Notes under the pieces: generated by a model
What the model was told of the DNA's origin: nothing
Database searches by the model: none
Seen by the model: the letters and a program-made list of their open reading frames with translations, nothing else
Position numbers and translations under genes: made by a program
NCBI GenBank assembly: GCA_041484195.1
Contig: JBGPHC010000020.1
Location: 1 to 64,000, forward strand
Direction: 5' to 3'
Length of the DNA: 64,000 nt
Source of the DNA: PSRI01 sp041484195
GTDB taxonomy: Bacteria > Bacteroidota > Bacteroidia > Chitinophagales > Chitinophagaceae
Shown here: one piece after another, positions 17,607 through 26,052 of the stretch
Layout of the letters: each line of letters begins with the position of its first letter
Numbering within the stretch: position 1 is the first letter of the stretch

Positions 17607-19622
17607 ATGAAAAAATTACTGACTTGCATAGCCTGCATTTTTTCCCTCCTGGTAAGAGGGCAGCACAAAGACTATCCCATCCACGCAGTACCATTTACTC
17701 AGGTGAAACTCACGGATCATTTCTGGTCGCCCCGCATCGAGACAAACCGAACCGTAACAATTCCCGCTTCATTTGAGCGCTGCAGGAATACCGGCCGGAT
17801 CAAAAATTTTGAAATGGCGGCCGCACGTAGTGGAAAGTTTTGTACTACCTATCCATTCGATGACACCGATATCTATAAGACGATTGAAGGCGCTTCGTTT
17901 TCGCTTGCAGTGCATCCGGATAAGGACCTCGAAGCATACCTGGATTCGCTCATAGCATTAATACGCAGAGCGCAGGAACCAGACGGCTACCTATACACGG
18001 CGCGTACCATTGATCCACTGAATCCGCATCCCTGGTCGGGTAAAGAGCGTTGGGTTAGTGAACACGATAACAGTCACGAACTTTACAATTCGGGGCATAT
18101 GTTCGAAGCAGCTTATGCACATTTCATGGCAACTGGCAAGAGAAACTTCCTGGACATCGCTTTGAAAAATGCCGATCTTCTGGTGAGTGTTTTTGGGCCC
18201 GACAAGATGCATGTGGCACCCGGGCATGAAATCGTGGAAATGGGTTTGGTGAAATTGTATCGCCTTACAGGTAAGCAATCCTACCTGGACCTCGCGAAAT
18301 TTTTTATTGATGAGAGAGGAAAAAGAAAATACAATCCTAAAGGCAAGACACCCTGGGAGACCGGAACCTATTGGCAGGACGACAAACCCGTGGTTCAGTC
18401 TGACGAAGCAGTAGGCCACGCCGTTAGGGCAATGTATCTCTATTCAGCTGTTGCCGATATAGCGGCCCTGACCGGCGATACGGCTTATCTGCACGCCATC
18501 GACAGGATATGGGATAATGTGGTGGGCAAAAAGATATATGTACAGGGCGGTTTGGGAGCCATCGGTGATGGAGAACGTTTTGGCGATAATTACCAGTTGC
18601 CCAACCTGACGGCCTATAATGAAACCTGCGCCGCTATCGGAAATGTGTATTGGAATTATAGGATGTTCCTGCTTCATGGCGAATCAAAATATATGGACAT
18701 ACTTGAAAAGTCGTTGTATAACGGCTTGATCTCAGGAGTGGGCCTGGACGGCAAATCCTTCTTCTACACCAACGGCATGCAGATGAAGAACAGTTTTTCG
18801 CATCCTGACATTGAGCGTGAACGTTCCGGCTGGTTTGTATGTTCCTGCTGCCCCACCAATATTTGCCGGCTCGTTCCTTCAATTCCCGGTTACATGTACG
18901 GACAAAAGGACAATGATATTTATGTGAACCTATTCATTAGCAGCAGCACTTCTTTCACCCTCAATCAGAATAAACAGATTCAACTTGTTCAGGAAAATAA
19001 TTATCCCTGGGATGGTGATCTGAAAATAATAGTGAATCCCAAATCTGCAACAAACTTCAGGCTCCTGGTTCGTATCCCCGGCTGGGCGCAGAATGAAGCC
19101 ATTCCATCGGATCTTTATCATTTTGAAGAGCCCCGGAATACCAGTGTGCAGATAAAGGTAAATGGCGAGGCCCTGGCTTTTACCATGCAAAACGGCTATG
19201 CCATCCTCAGCAGAACCTGGAAAAAGAATGACCAGGTGGAAATCAGGTTGCCGATGGATGTTAGAAAAATAGCCGCTAATCCAAACGTGAAAGATGATAT
19301 CGGAAAGATAGCCCTGCAAAGAGGCCCTTTGATCTATTGCGCTGAATGGCCAGACAATAACGGTAAGACAAGTAATATCATTTTACCTGATGATGCACAA
19401 TTTAATTCTGCCTATGAACCTGATGAATTAAAGGGAATAGTGATTTTGAAATCGGAGGCATATGCAGTAGATATCAGCAATGACGAAAGAACAGTGAATA
19501 CACGGAAACAGCCTTTTGTAGCCATACCCTATTATGCGTGGGCGCACAGGGGAAAAGGAGAAATGAATGTTTGGTTCCCAACAAGGGTGAAGGATATAGA
19601 CCTGATTACGAGTCTGCCCTGA
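17607..19622 (+). CDS. beta-L-arabinofuranosidase, GH127 (second copy)
   Basis: This is a 671-residue GH127 protein. The ATG at 17607 is preferred over a TTG three codons earlier and gives a signal peptide ending at RGQ (residue 19). Catalytic residues are complete: Glu339 and Cys341 in YNETCAA, and Cys414-Cys415 in CSCCPTN. An additional Cys (Cys412) lies beside the pair. It is clearly diverged from the first copy at 11757-13730 (different lengths around residues 130-170 and 380-410), so it is not a recent duplication. It probably has a different linkage or substrate size preference, such as beta-1,2-linked oligosaccharide against the Hyp-linked residue. It has its own candidate promoter and is followed by the FAD dehydrogenase. 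Confidence 0.9.
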   Translation: MKKLLTCIACIFSLLVRGQHKDYPIHAVPFTQVKLTDHFWSPRIETNRTVTIPASFERCRNTGRIKNFEMAAARSGKFCTTYPFDDTDIYKTIEGASFSLAVHPDKDLEAYLDSLIALIRRAQEPDGYLYTARTIDPLNPHPWSGKERWVSEHDNSHELYNSGHMFEAAYAHFMATGKRNFLDIALKNADLLVSVFGPDKMHVAPGHEIVEMGLVKLYRLTGKQSYLDLAKFFIDERGKRKYNPKGKTPWETGTYWQDDKPVVQSDEAVGHAVRAMYLYSAVADIAALTGDTAYLHAIDRIWDNVVGKKIYVQGGLGAIGDGERFGDNYQLPNLTAYNETCAAIGNVYWNYRMFLLHGESKYMDILEKSLYNGLISGVGLDGKSFFYTNGMQMKNSFSHPDIERERSGWFVCSCCPTNICRLVPSIPGYMYGQKDNDIYVNLFISSSTSFTLNQNKQIQLVQENNYPWDGDLKIIVNPKSATNFRLLVRIPGWAQNEAIPSDLYHFEEPRNTSVQIKVNGEALAFTMQNGYAILSRTWKKNDQVEIRLPMDVRKIAANPNVKDDIGKIALQRGPLIYCAEWPDNNGKTSNIILPDDAQFNSAYEPDELKGIVILKSEAYAVDISNDERTVNTRKQPFVAIPYYAWAHRGKGEMNVWFPTRVKDIDLITSLP

Positions 19623-19686
19623 TACTAATCACCAGAATCATTCCACATTATAACATCAAAACATAAATAGCTTCAGCGACAGCATT

Positions 19687-20949
19687 ATGAGCAGGCAGGT
19701 AACTATTATTGGAGGGGGCGTGATCGGTTTGTGCAGCGCATATTATTTGAACAGGCAGGGGCATTCAGTTACGGTAATTGAAAAGGGCGATATTACCGAT
19801 GGCACTTCTTTCGGAAATGCGGGATATATATCCCCCAGCCATTTTATACCCCTTGCGTCGCCGGGAACTGTATCCAAGGGCCTGAAATGGATGCTGAGTT
19901 CATCCAGCCCATTCTATATCAAACCAAGATGGGATTGGGATTTGGTGAAATGGTTGATCTGCTTCCGGAAGAATGCCAATGAAAGAACGGTGAAGCACAA
20001 TGCACCTCACCTGAATAATATCCTCCGCCTCAGTCGTGAGCTGACTTCGCAATTGAAGAATGATATTGGCAACAGTTTCCATATGGAAGAAAAGGGTTGC
20101 TTAATGATGTTTCAAACGGAAGGAACTGAGAAGCACGAAAAAGAACTGGCCAGGGAGGCCATTCAATTTGGATTAGAACCCAGGATCATTACAGGTAAGG
20201 AGGTACAGGACCTGGAACCCGAAGTGGAAGTGAATGTGAGAGGAGCTGTTTTGTATCCCACAGATTGCCACCTCCATCCGGGTGAATTCATGCAGGCACT
20301 CAAAGAATATCTGGTTCGCGCCGGAGTAAATTTTCAGCTCCACACTGCCGTTACAGGCTTTGAAAAAAATAGCACGAAGGTTTTGGCAGTTATTACAGAC
20401 AAAGGAAAATTCCAAACAGATGAACTTGTGATTGCCGCTGGCTCCTGGTTGCCAGTTGTAGCCCGATGGTTAGATCTCCGAATTTTATTACAGGCGGGAA
20501 AGGGTTACAGTATAACCTACCCGAATATGAAAAAGAATCTTCATTATCCCGCCATTTTGGTTGACGATCGGGTGGCCATGACACCCATGGGTGATAATTT
20601 AAGAATGGGCGGCACAATGGAGATCAGTGGATTGAATTCTCCCATACTCATAAAAAGAGCCGAGGCAATATTCAGGGCTGCATCAAAATATTATCCACAC
20701 CTGGACCTGAAATTTCCAGCGCCTGAAAAAATTTGGAGCGGACTCAGACCATTAACGCCAGATGGTTTGCCATATATCGGCAGGCATTCGGCATTCAGCA
20801 ATCTCACTATCGCTGGCGGTCATGCCATGCTGGGCCTGTCACTTGCGGCAGGAACCGGAAAACTTGTGGAAGAAATAGTAGGAAGAAATGGTACCAGCAT
20901 TGAAATATCTGCTTTTGCCGTGGAAAGATTTGCCAGGCATCAGCATTGA
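19687..20949 (+). CDS. FAD-dependent D-amino acid dehydrogenase, probable D-hydroxyproline dehydrogenase
   Basis: This 420-residue protein is of the DadA/DAO flavoprotein family. The FAD-binding GGGVIG is at residues 9-14, followed by VIEKGDITDGTSFGNAGYIS (35-54), the DadA-type flavin-contacting segment. The C-terminal GLRPLTPDGLPYIG and GGHAMLGLSLA motifs (about 355-400) close the FAD site. Single-subunit enzymes of this kind (HypO in Sinorhizobium) oxidise cis-4-hydroxy-D-proline to 1-pyrroline-4-hydroxy-2-carboxylate, the step between the epimerase and the DapA-family lyase found upstream. It closes the one-directional block. General D-alanine/D-amino acid dehydrogenase activity is the alternative, but the complete pathway in the same locus makes hydroxyproline the best guess. 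Confidence 0.82.
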   Translation: MSRQVTIIGGGVIGLCSAYYLNRQGHSVTVIEKGDITDGTSFGNAGYISPSHFIPLASPGTVSKGLKWMLSSSSPFYIKPRWDWDLVKWLICFRKNANERTVKHNAPHLNNILRLSRELTSQLKNDIGNSFHMEEKGCLMMFQTEGTEKHEKELAREAIQFGLEPRIITGKEVQDLEPEVEVNVRGAVLYPTDCHLHPGEFMQALKEYLVRAGVNFQLHTAVTGFEKNSTKVLAVITDKGKFQTDELVIAAGSWLPVVARWLDLRILLQAGKGYSITYPNMKKNLHYPAILVDDRVAMTPMGDNLRMGGTMEISGLNSPILIKRAEAIFRAASKYYPHLDLKFPAPEKIWSGLRPLTPDGLPYIGRHSAFSNLTIAGGHAMLGLSLAAGTGKLVEEIVGRNGTSIEISAFAVERFARHQH

Positions 20950-21181
20950 ATATTCCCGACCCGGAACAGACAATTAAGGGCTGCTCATTTTTGTTACCGA
21001 ATTTGGCTCATGACGCAACTGGTCTTCATGCATACTCCTTAAATTATTGATTATTAGTATGATACAGCTTATATGATGCCGTATGAGAATGAGCACAAAT
21101 TCATTCATCGGGTGGATTCTACCGAAAATCGACAGAAATACTTTGTTTGGCGAATAAAGTTCTTCCTGCTCTATTTCTATT

Positions 21182-21404
21182 GCATCTTTACATAGTCAAG
21201 CAAATGACAGTAGTCTAAACTCGATAGGTAACGATAGAATCCGTAAACTATGTAAAAACCGAGGTTGTTAAATTCATCGCCTGAAAAGCCGCCAGAATCA
21301 GGAATTACCTCTGACCTCCTGAAAAAATTAGAAGCTGGGTTCATTTGATCCGGCTTCGGCTTTTCTAATTCTTGAGAGATGCAATTGCATCTCTTCGCTT
21401 TTTT
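21182..21404 (+). ncRNA. structured RNA element, tandem copy 1
   Basis: This copy is about 176 bases long up to 21357. A perfect 10-bp stem closes a 50-base loop: TTTACATAGT (21187-21196) with ACTATGTAAA (21247-21256). TCAGGA (21298-21303) pairs with TCCTGA (21317-21322). An A-run is followed by an 11-bp hairpin (21331-21341 with 21347-21357, three G-U pairs). After it, the perfect palindrome AGAGATGCAATTGCATCTCT (21375-21394) and a T-run (21399-21404) form a plus-strand intrinsic terminator. No open frame of note lies in it. I do not recognise a known RNA family. Plus-strand orientation is inferred from the terminator. Confidence 0.6.
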
Positions 21405-21548
21405 ATAGCTGTCTCATTCCTGCACTGAAGATATCCTGCAATCGGATCAATCGCAATTCCCGCCTATCGGTAAATCGAAAGGATTGGCCCAATGATCGAA
21501 GCAAACAATAGTCTTGTCGAATAAACTTTAGGTAACCGAAAATCTGCA

Positions 21549-21724
21549 GCATCTTTACATAGTCAAGCAAATGACAGTAGTCTAAACTCGATAGGTAACG
21601 ATAGAATCCGTAAACTATGTAAAAACCGAGGTTGTTAAATCCATCGCCTAAAAAACTGAAAGTATCAGGAATTACCTCTAACCTCCTGAAAAAATTAGAA
21701 GCCGGTTCCCTTTGAACCGGCTTC
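21549..21724 (+). ncRNA. structured RNA element, tandem copy 2
   Basis: This repeats copy 1 at a constant offset of 367 bases without indels. All three stems are kept. In the 3' hairpin (21698-21708 with 21714-21724) the substitutions keep every pair: G-U becomes G-C or A-U, including one change on both sides. The segment 21640-21664 between stems is diverged. No T-run follows on the plus strand. Read on the minus strand the same hairpin is followed by TAATTTTTT, so it can also terminate the gene at 21781-23184. Similarity to copy 1 continues about 33 bases upstream (CGAATAAA), suggesting a shared promoter region. Confidence 0.6.
21690..21724 (-). terminator. minus-strand terminator of the beta-CASP nuclease gene
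   Basis: Read on the minus strand, an 11-bp GC-rich hairpin (21724-21698) is followed by a run of six T after three bases (about 21695-21690). It lies 57 bases after the stop codon of the nuclease gene. It is shared with the 3' hairpin of RNA copy 2. Confidence 0.55.
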
Positions 21725-21780
21725 GCCTATTATCGGATTCAAATGTGCAATCCCGCAGCTCATCAGAGATTACTCCCTTT

Positions 21781-23184
21781 TCATGCGAGGCCGATTTCGT
21801 AATGTCTTTCTGGGATTTGAACATCCAGGAATCCTTTCTTGATCAAGCGATCCCGGAATGCCTGTTGCACGTCATATTCGCCATGCACCAGGAACAGGGT
21901 CTTTATTTCCCTTGGATTTTGACAAGCGAGGAATTGGTTGAGGTCTTCATAATCACCATGGGCGCTCATGCTCCTGATGGAACCTATCTCGGCATGCACT
22001 TCACGAAGCACTCCAAAAATATGCACTTCCTTAGCTCCTCCTATCAGGCGTCCTCCGAGGGAATGAGGTTCACAATAACCGGTGAATACAATAGTATTCT
22101 TACTATTTTCAATTGTATTGTTGATATGGTGCTTCACCCTTCCCCCATCCGCCATGCCACTCGCGGAAATAATCACATATGGCCCGTTCCTGAAATTAAG
22201 AAGTTTGGATTCGTCAACTGTTTTGATGTATTTGAGGCCCTTGAAACTGAAGGGGTCCATATCAGTTTCCAAAATCTTTTGAATCGTTCTATTAAAATAT
22301 TGAGGATATTTTTTCACGATTTCAGTTGCCTGTATACTTAAAGGACTGTCAACAAAATATTCAAGATCCGGCAGTCTCCTTTCTACCTCCAGCTGATTCA
22401 GGGTAAATAAAATTTCCTGGGTTCGGCCCACGCTGAAAGCGGGCATTATGAGTTTACCGCCTTTCTGAATGCATGCTTTTTCAATCCATTGCAATATCAG
22501 GTCGGGAGTAGTAGCGTGCTCATCATGCAGACTATTGCCATAGGTTGATTCAAGCAGTATGTAGTCGGCCTGCGGATAGTCCTGCGGTGATCTCAATATG
22601 ATATCCCTGTATCTGCCAACATCACCGCTGAATGTCAGCCTGGTGAGTTTCCCATTTTCTGTAATTTTCAGATGAACGGCGGCACTGCCGATAATATGTC
22701 CCGCATCCGTGTAAAGCAATTCCAGGCCTTCTTCAATGGTGAACCAATTGCCATATTCGACGGTTTGGAAAAAGTCAATAGTTTTTTCCGCATCCTCCAC
22801 AGTATATAAGGGTTGAAGGTAAGGCACACCTTCAGCGGCCCTTCGCTTATTCGCGTATTTTATATCGTCCTGCTGGATTTCCGCAGAATCCCTGAGCAAA
22901 ACTGCCGTTAATTCTTTCGTTGCAGGGGTGCAAAATATCCTGCCGCCAAATCCATCCTTCACCAATTTCGGTATCAGCCCACTATGGTCTATATGAGCAT
23001 GGGAAAGAACCAGGTAAGTTATTTCCGAAGGGTTGAATCCCCATTCCCTGTTCAATGCATCTGTTTCGTTGCCCATACCCTGGTACATTCCACAATCCAG
23101 CAAGACTTTTTTGCCGTTCTTCAAACTGATCAAATGCTTGGAACCTGTTACAGTTCTGGCTGCGCCGTGAAAAGCAATTTTCAT
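21781..23184 (-). CDS. beta-CASP metallo-beta-lactamase-fold RNA exonuclease
   Basis: This 467-residue protein contains a metallo-beta-lactamase domain with the zinc motif SHAHIDHSG (about residues 62-70), a beta-CASP domain and a C-terminal RNA-specificity domain (ISASGMADGGR, FTGYCEP, SAHGDYEDL). The start KIAFHGAARTVTGS is typical of the YsxH/CPSF73-like bacterial group that processes or degrades RNA. It is a cytoplasmic zinc enzyme. Bacterial members are often annotated only as MBL-fold hydrolases. It converges with the tandem small-RNA candidates, which lie 57 bases beyond its stop. That could be chance, but an RNA-processing enzyme beside two structured RNAs deserves note. Confidence 0.88.
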   Translation of the reverse strand: MKIAFHGAARTVTGSKHLISLKNGKKVLLDCGMYQGMGNETDALNREWGFNPSEITYLVLSHAHIDHSGLIPKLVKDGFGGRIFCTPATKELTAVLLRDSAEIQQDDIKYANKRRAAEGVPYLQPLYTVEDAEKTIDFFQTVEYGNWFTIEEGLELLYTDAGHIIGSAAVHLKITENGKLTRLTFSGDVGRYRDIILRSPQDYPQADYILLESTYGNSLHDEHATTPDLILQWIEKACIQKGGKLIMPAFSVGRTQEILFTLNQLEVERRLPDLEYFVDSPLSIQATEIVKKYPQYFNRTIQKILETDMDPFSFKGLKYIKTVDESKLLNFRNGPYVIISASGMADGGRVKHHINNTIENSKNTIVFTGYCEPHSLGGRLIGGAKEVHIFGVLREVHAEIGSIRSMSAHGDYEDLNQFLACQNPREIKTLFLVHGEYDVQQAFRDRLIKKGFLDVQIPERHYEIGLA

Positions 23185-23244
23185 GTATTGAGTTTAAATC
23201 TTAGTACGAAATGTCGAATGTTTGCAGGAAGGTCCGTTGCCTGC

Positions 23245-23757
23245 TCAGAGATCCTCCATCTTATGCAATATTTTTCCAGATCGACTACGGCTCACTTTGA
23301 ATGACCATGTAAATAAAAATTCAGCTATAATTTCTCCGGATTCGTTGGTTCCGATAGACCGGACCGTAATCATATTGCTTTCATTAGTTTCGATAGCTGT
23401 TGTCACCGCATCCCGTACTGCAATTCCATCCTTACACACGAATGTAGTGATCCCCGTAGCTTTTTTGAAAAATTCTCCCTTCATGTCGATAATAAGCATG
23501 GATACCTTTGGCTCCCGTTTATAAATATTCATCATGCCCAGGGCACCGGTGCTCATTTCCGCGGCCATGGAAAGGCATGCGAAATAAGTGGAACGAAATG
23601 GATTTTGTGAAAACCATTTATAGGGAACCGTGACTACACATTTCTCTTCAGAAATATCTTTTACGCGCACACCTGCAAAATAGGCGCTGGGTAATTTTGA
23701 AATCAGGAACATCCTGAATTTTAGAGGATGCTTGGCCAATTGCTGAAAAGAATTCAC
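23245..23757 (-). CDS. DUF4442 hotdog-fold protein
   Basis: The 170 residues form one hotdog domain of the DUF4442/YiiD C-terminal group, related to acyl-CoA thioesterases. The pattern is a helical start (KFRMFLISKLPSAYFAG), a central helix with STYFACLSMAAEMSTGALG (residues about 55-73) and five beta strands after it. The catalytic acid typical of PaaI-type thioesterases is not obvious; the Glu in MAAEMS is a candidate. The substrate is unknown. It is in the same direction as, and 61 bases upstream of, the beta-CASP gene, and 17 bases after the thioredoxin-like gene, so a small operon is possible. Confidence 0.75.
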   Translation of the reverse strand: MNSFQQLAKHPLKFRMFLISKLPSAYFAGVRVKDISEEKCVVTVPYKWFSQNPFRSTYFACLSMAAEMSTGALGMMNIYKREPKVSMLIIDMKGEFFKKATGITTFVCKDGIAVRDAVTTAIETNESNMITVRSIGTNESGEIIAEFLFTWSFKVSRSRSGKILHKMEDL

Positions 23758-23773
23758 TGCAGGGCTCTTTTAT

Positions 23774-24286
23774 TTATTGATTGATATAAGAGGACGGGGC
23801 AAGGGCTTTAGGGTTCCATGACAAGAGGAAATCCATGACTTTTTCTTTGTTATAGCTTTTTCCGTCCTCAAGATACCCTGAATTCTGCGTATGAAGGCGG
23901 TTTCCTTTTTCATCTAAAATAATGAATACGGGAAACCCGAAACGTTGAGGATAACCATATTTTGCAAAGACATCTTTATTCAAATTCTCTTTGCTGTAAT
24001 TGAGATGATATATGACGAAATCCGCATTCAACACCGAATCAATCTGAGGATCCATTTTACAGAAACGGTTGAATTCAATACACCAGCCACACCAGTTGCC
24101 ACCTGCCTGAACCAGCACATATTTTTTTTCAGCGACAGCCTTAGTGACGGCTTCCCGGATTCCCTGGGATGCCTTTTCTTCAGGAAGATACAATTTTACT
24201 TCTGTAACTGTTTTAGATGAACCGGTCTGTGCCTGTATGCCACACATGAACCAGATCGAAATCATTAGAGTGAGAATCTTATTCAT
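23774..24286 (-). CDS. exported thioredoxin-family protein
   Basis: The 170-residue form starting at the ATG at 24286 has a clear signal peptide (residues 1-20, ending QAQ); the frame is open 15 codons further. The thioredoxin fold carries Cys66-Gly-Trp-Cys69 in GGNWCGWCIEF, and a cis-Pro region in RFGFPVFIILDE. This resembles DsbD-gamma/thioredoxin-like proteins with a CxWC site, which act as reductants in the periplasm. The WCGWC wording is common in Bacteroidota exported thioredoxins. The partner is not evident here. The neighbours on the same strand are the DUF4442 gene and, upstream, a cysteine protease whose catalytic Cys could in principle need reduction. Confidence 0.85.
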   Translation of the reverse strand: MNKILTLMISIWFMCGIQAQTGSSKTVTEVKLYLPEEKASQGIREAVTKAVAEKKYVLVQAGGNWCGWCIEFNRFCKMDPQIDSVLNADFVIYHLNYSKENLNKDVFAKYGYPQRFGFPVFIILDEKGNRLHTQNSGYLEDGKSYNKEKVMDFLLSWNPKALAPSSYINQ

Positions 24287-24338
24287 TGAATTTTTTATTT
24301 TTTTTTGAAATCGAACTTGTCTTATGTTCATAAAGTCT

Positions 24339-25949
24339 TCAATTCTTATCGATCTCCACTACACAAGCCGCCACTTCATGATCTTCTGCGGGAGTTTCAA
24401 AATGGATTGCCCCGCTGGCTGAAGCCTGGAAATTAATATTCCTGACCAGCTGCGTTCCCAGCACTGAATTGATTCTTGAAGCGAAATCTGTCTGAGGGTC
24501 CTTTGAAATCTTCTGGTTGATCTGGTACCAATCCAGGGGCTGTTTGCTCACCAGCACTGCCATCATATCTCTTGTGCCAATACTATCTGGGGCCATGCTC
24601 TTATCTTTTGGAAATAACCGGTATCCTGTTATTCCGCAGAAGGGAGAATATTTAGATTTTGACGGCTCACTAGGATCGGGGTATGGAAATAAAGTGTAGC
24701 TGCTGCCATTCGTTTCCTTGCCGAATACATAAATATAGCATTCTGTTGAGTTCTTTATTTCCATTTTAAACCTGGTGCCGATCTTGACAGGGCTTACCGA
24801 TTCAAAGCGATTGCCGCCGTTAACACGGAGTGGTATATATCCTTTTGAAACTGTTTTTTTCCCGTCGAACTGTACTTCCACAAGGCCAATGTCGCAGGAG
24901 AGCGGAATATGAGCGGCTGCTCCCTCCTTTTCCATGGGTTCGATGCCATAGGCCTCCCTGACATATCTTCTGAAATGCTGGTACCTTATCCACGCAAATC
25001 CATTATTTCCCCATTCGGGGCCCCAACTGTTCATAACCAGAAAGGCGCCACCGTATTTTTTGTCGTCATATCCTACCACACATTGGGCGTGGCCACCGAA
25101 ACCCATCATTGATTGATCGTCAGGCTCAGGATTCCATACGTCCTGCCCCATCATTGGCTGCATATAACTTTGCCCCACCATCATGCCAATCACTACCGGT
25201 GCACCTTGAGCGAGGTTTTCCTTAATAGCCCGGATGTCGAGAACTCCAACATTATCGCCGCTGGTAAGCCTTGTAAATCCACGCATCTTGAACTGAGCGG
25301 CTTCATTGAATAATTCCGTAGGTGCCTGGCGCTCGCAATCATCATCCCTATAAGGAAAACGATCGTAAGGAACGGCTCCCTGCCTGGTCATGAATTCCAT
25401 GGCCCGGAGGATATAGGAGCCCTGGCAGCCGTCCATTTTAATATTATTATACAGGAATGCCGGGCTGAATTTCAGTTGATCAGGTTCCTTCCCCGTCCTT
25501 GCTGATTCCACTATGGTTCTTGCTCCGAAGGCGCTGCTCCATGCCACGCAGCTACCCTGCTGTCCCTGATTCCCCACAGCTGGTGCATAACGTTGCAGGT
25601 TAACCGCTTCTGGGAGGGGGTTCTTGTTATCGTCGTCTTCCAGGGATTCATAGATATTTGCCTTCTGAAATTCTTTGGGGTCCAATATTCCTCCGGTCGC
25701 GAGTTGCGACACCTGTTTCAGCAAGCCTCCTCCTGCGCAGCCACCCGCTCTCCCAAAAAGAAAATAACCCCCTACCGCGAGCACGATCAATAGCAGGATT
25801 CCCTTGCCCCTGAATAATCCCAACAATAAGGGTAGCAATGCGAATAGTCCACCACCTCCGGAGGATCCGCCTCTCCCATTTCCCCCGCCGTCATCCTGTT
25901 TGTATGGATCCGGCTGGTCTGGCTGGTCATCAGTCATTCTGATAGGCAT
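24339..25949 (-). CDS. membrane-anchored papain-like (C1) cysteine protease
   Basis: This is a 536-residue protein. Residues 1-35 are Asp/Gln/Gly-rich and unstructured, followed by a hydrophobic anchor (about 35-66). The C1A peptidase domain (115-340) has Gln in NQGQQGSC, Cys134, His287 in GGHAQC and Asn307 in MNSWGPEWGNNG, the complete papain set. The C-terminal 190 residues form a beta-rich domain similar to DUF4384, which in other proteins senses or binds at the envelope. No propeptide is seen between anchor and protease, so control must come otherwise. It is probably displayed on the outer side of the inner membrane. The role, perhaps degradation of proteins or peptides, is inferred only. 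Confidence 0.85.
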   Translation of the reverse strand: MPIRMTDDQPDQPDPYKQDDGGGNGRGGSSGGGGLFALLPLLLGLFRGKGILLLIVLAVGGYFLFGRAGGCAGGGLLKQVSQLATGGILDPKEFQKANIYESLEDDDNKNPLPEAVNLQRYAPAVGNQGQQGSCVAWSSAFGARTIVESARTGKEPDQLKFSPAFLYNNIKMDGCQGSYILRAMEFMTRQGAVPYDRFPYRDDDCERQAPTELFNEAAQFKMRGFTRLTSGDNVGVLDIRAIKENLAQGAPVVIGMMVGQSYMQPMMGQDVWNPEPDDQSMMGFGGHAQCVVGYDDKKYGGAFLVMNSWGPEWGNNGFAWIRYQHFRRYVREAYGIEPMEKEGAAAHIPLSCDIGLVEVQFDGKKTVSKGYIPLRVNGGNRFESVSPVKIGTRFKMEIKNSTECYIYVFGKETNGSSYTLFPYPDPSEPSKSKYSPFCGITGYRLFPKDKSMAPDSIGTRDMMAVLVSKQPLDWYQINQKISKDPQTDFASRINSVLGTQLVRNINFQASASGAIHFETPAEDHEVAACVVEIDKN

Positions 25950-26052
25950 AGCTTATCGGTTTGGTTAACCTAAATGTAAAATTAATTTCTATTCCGGAAA
26001 GCCCCTGTTGAGAAGTAAAAGCAGGCCTGGATACAGTTCCCGGAATCTCTAA

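Noticed and set aside
21182..21404. 6S RNA, tmRNA or RNase P RNA
   Set aside because: The closing stem encloses only 50 bases and no long rod with a central bubble, tRNA-like end or P4-type core is visible.
21182..21724. Tandem repeats as a CRISPR array
   Set aside because: Only two long units of about 176 bases at 367-base spacing; no short repeats, spacers or cas genes.
21712..22341. 209-codon plus-strand frame opposite the beta-CASP nuclease gene
   Set aside because: It is antisense to a strongly conserved protein and begins in the RNA hairpin; no similarity is seen.
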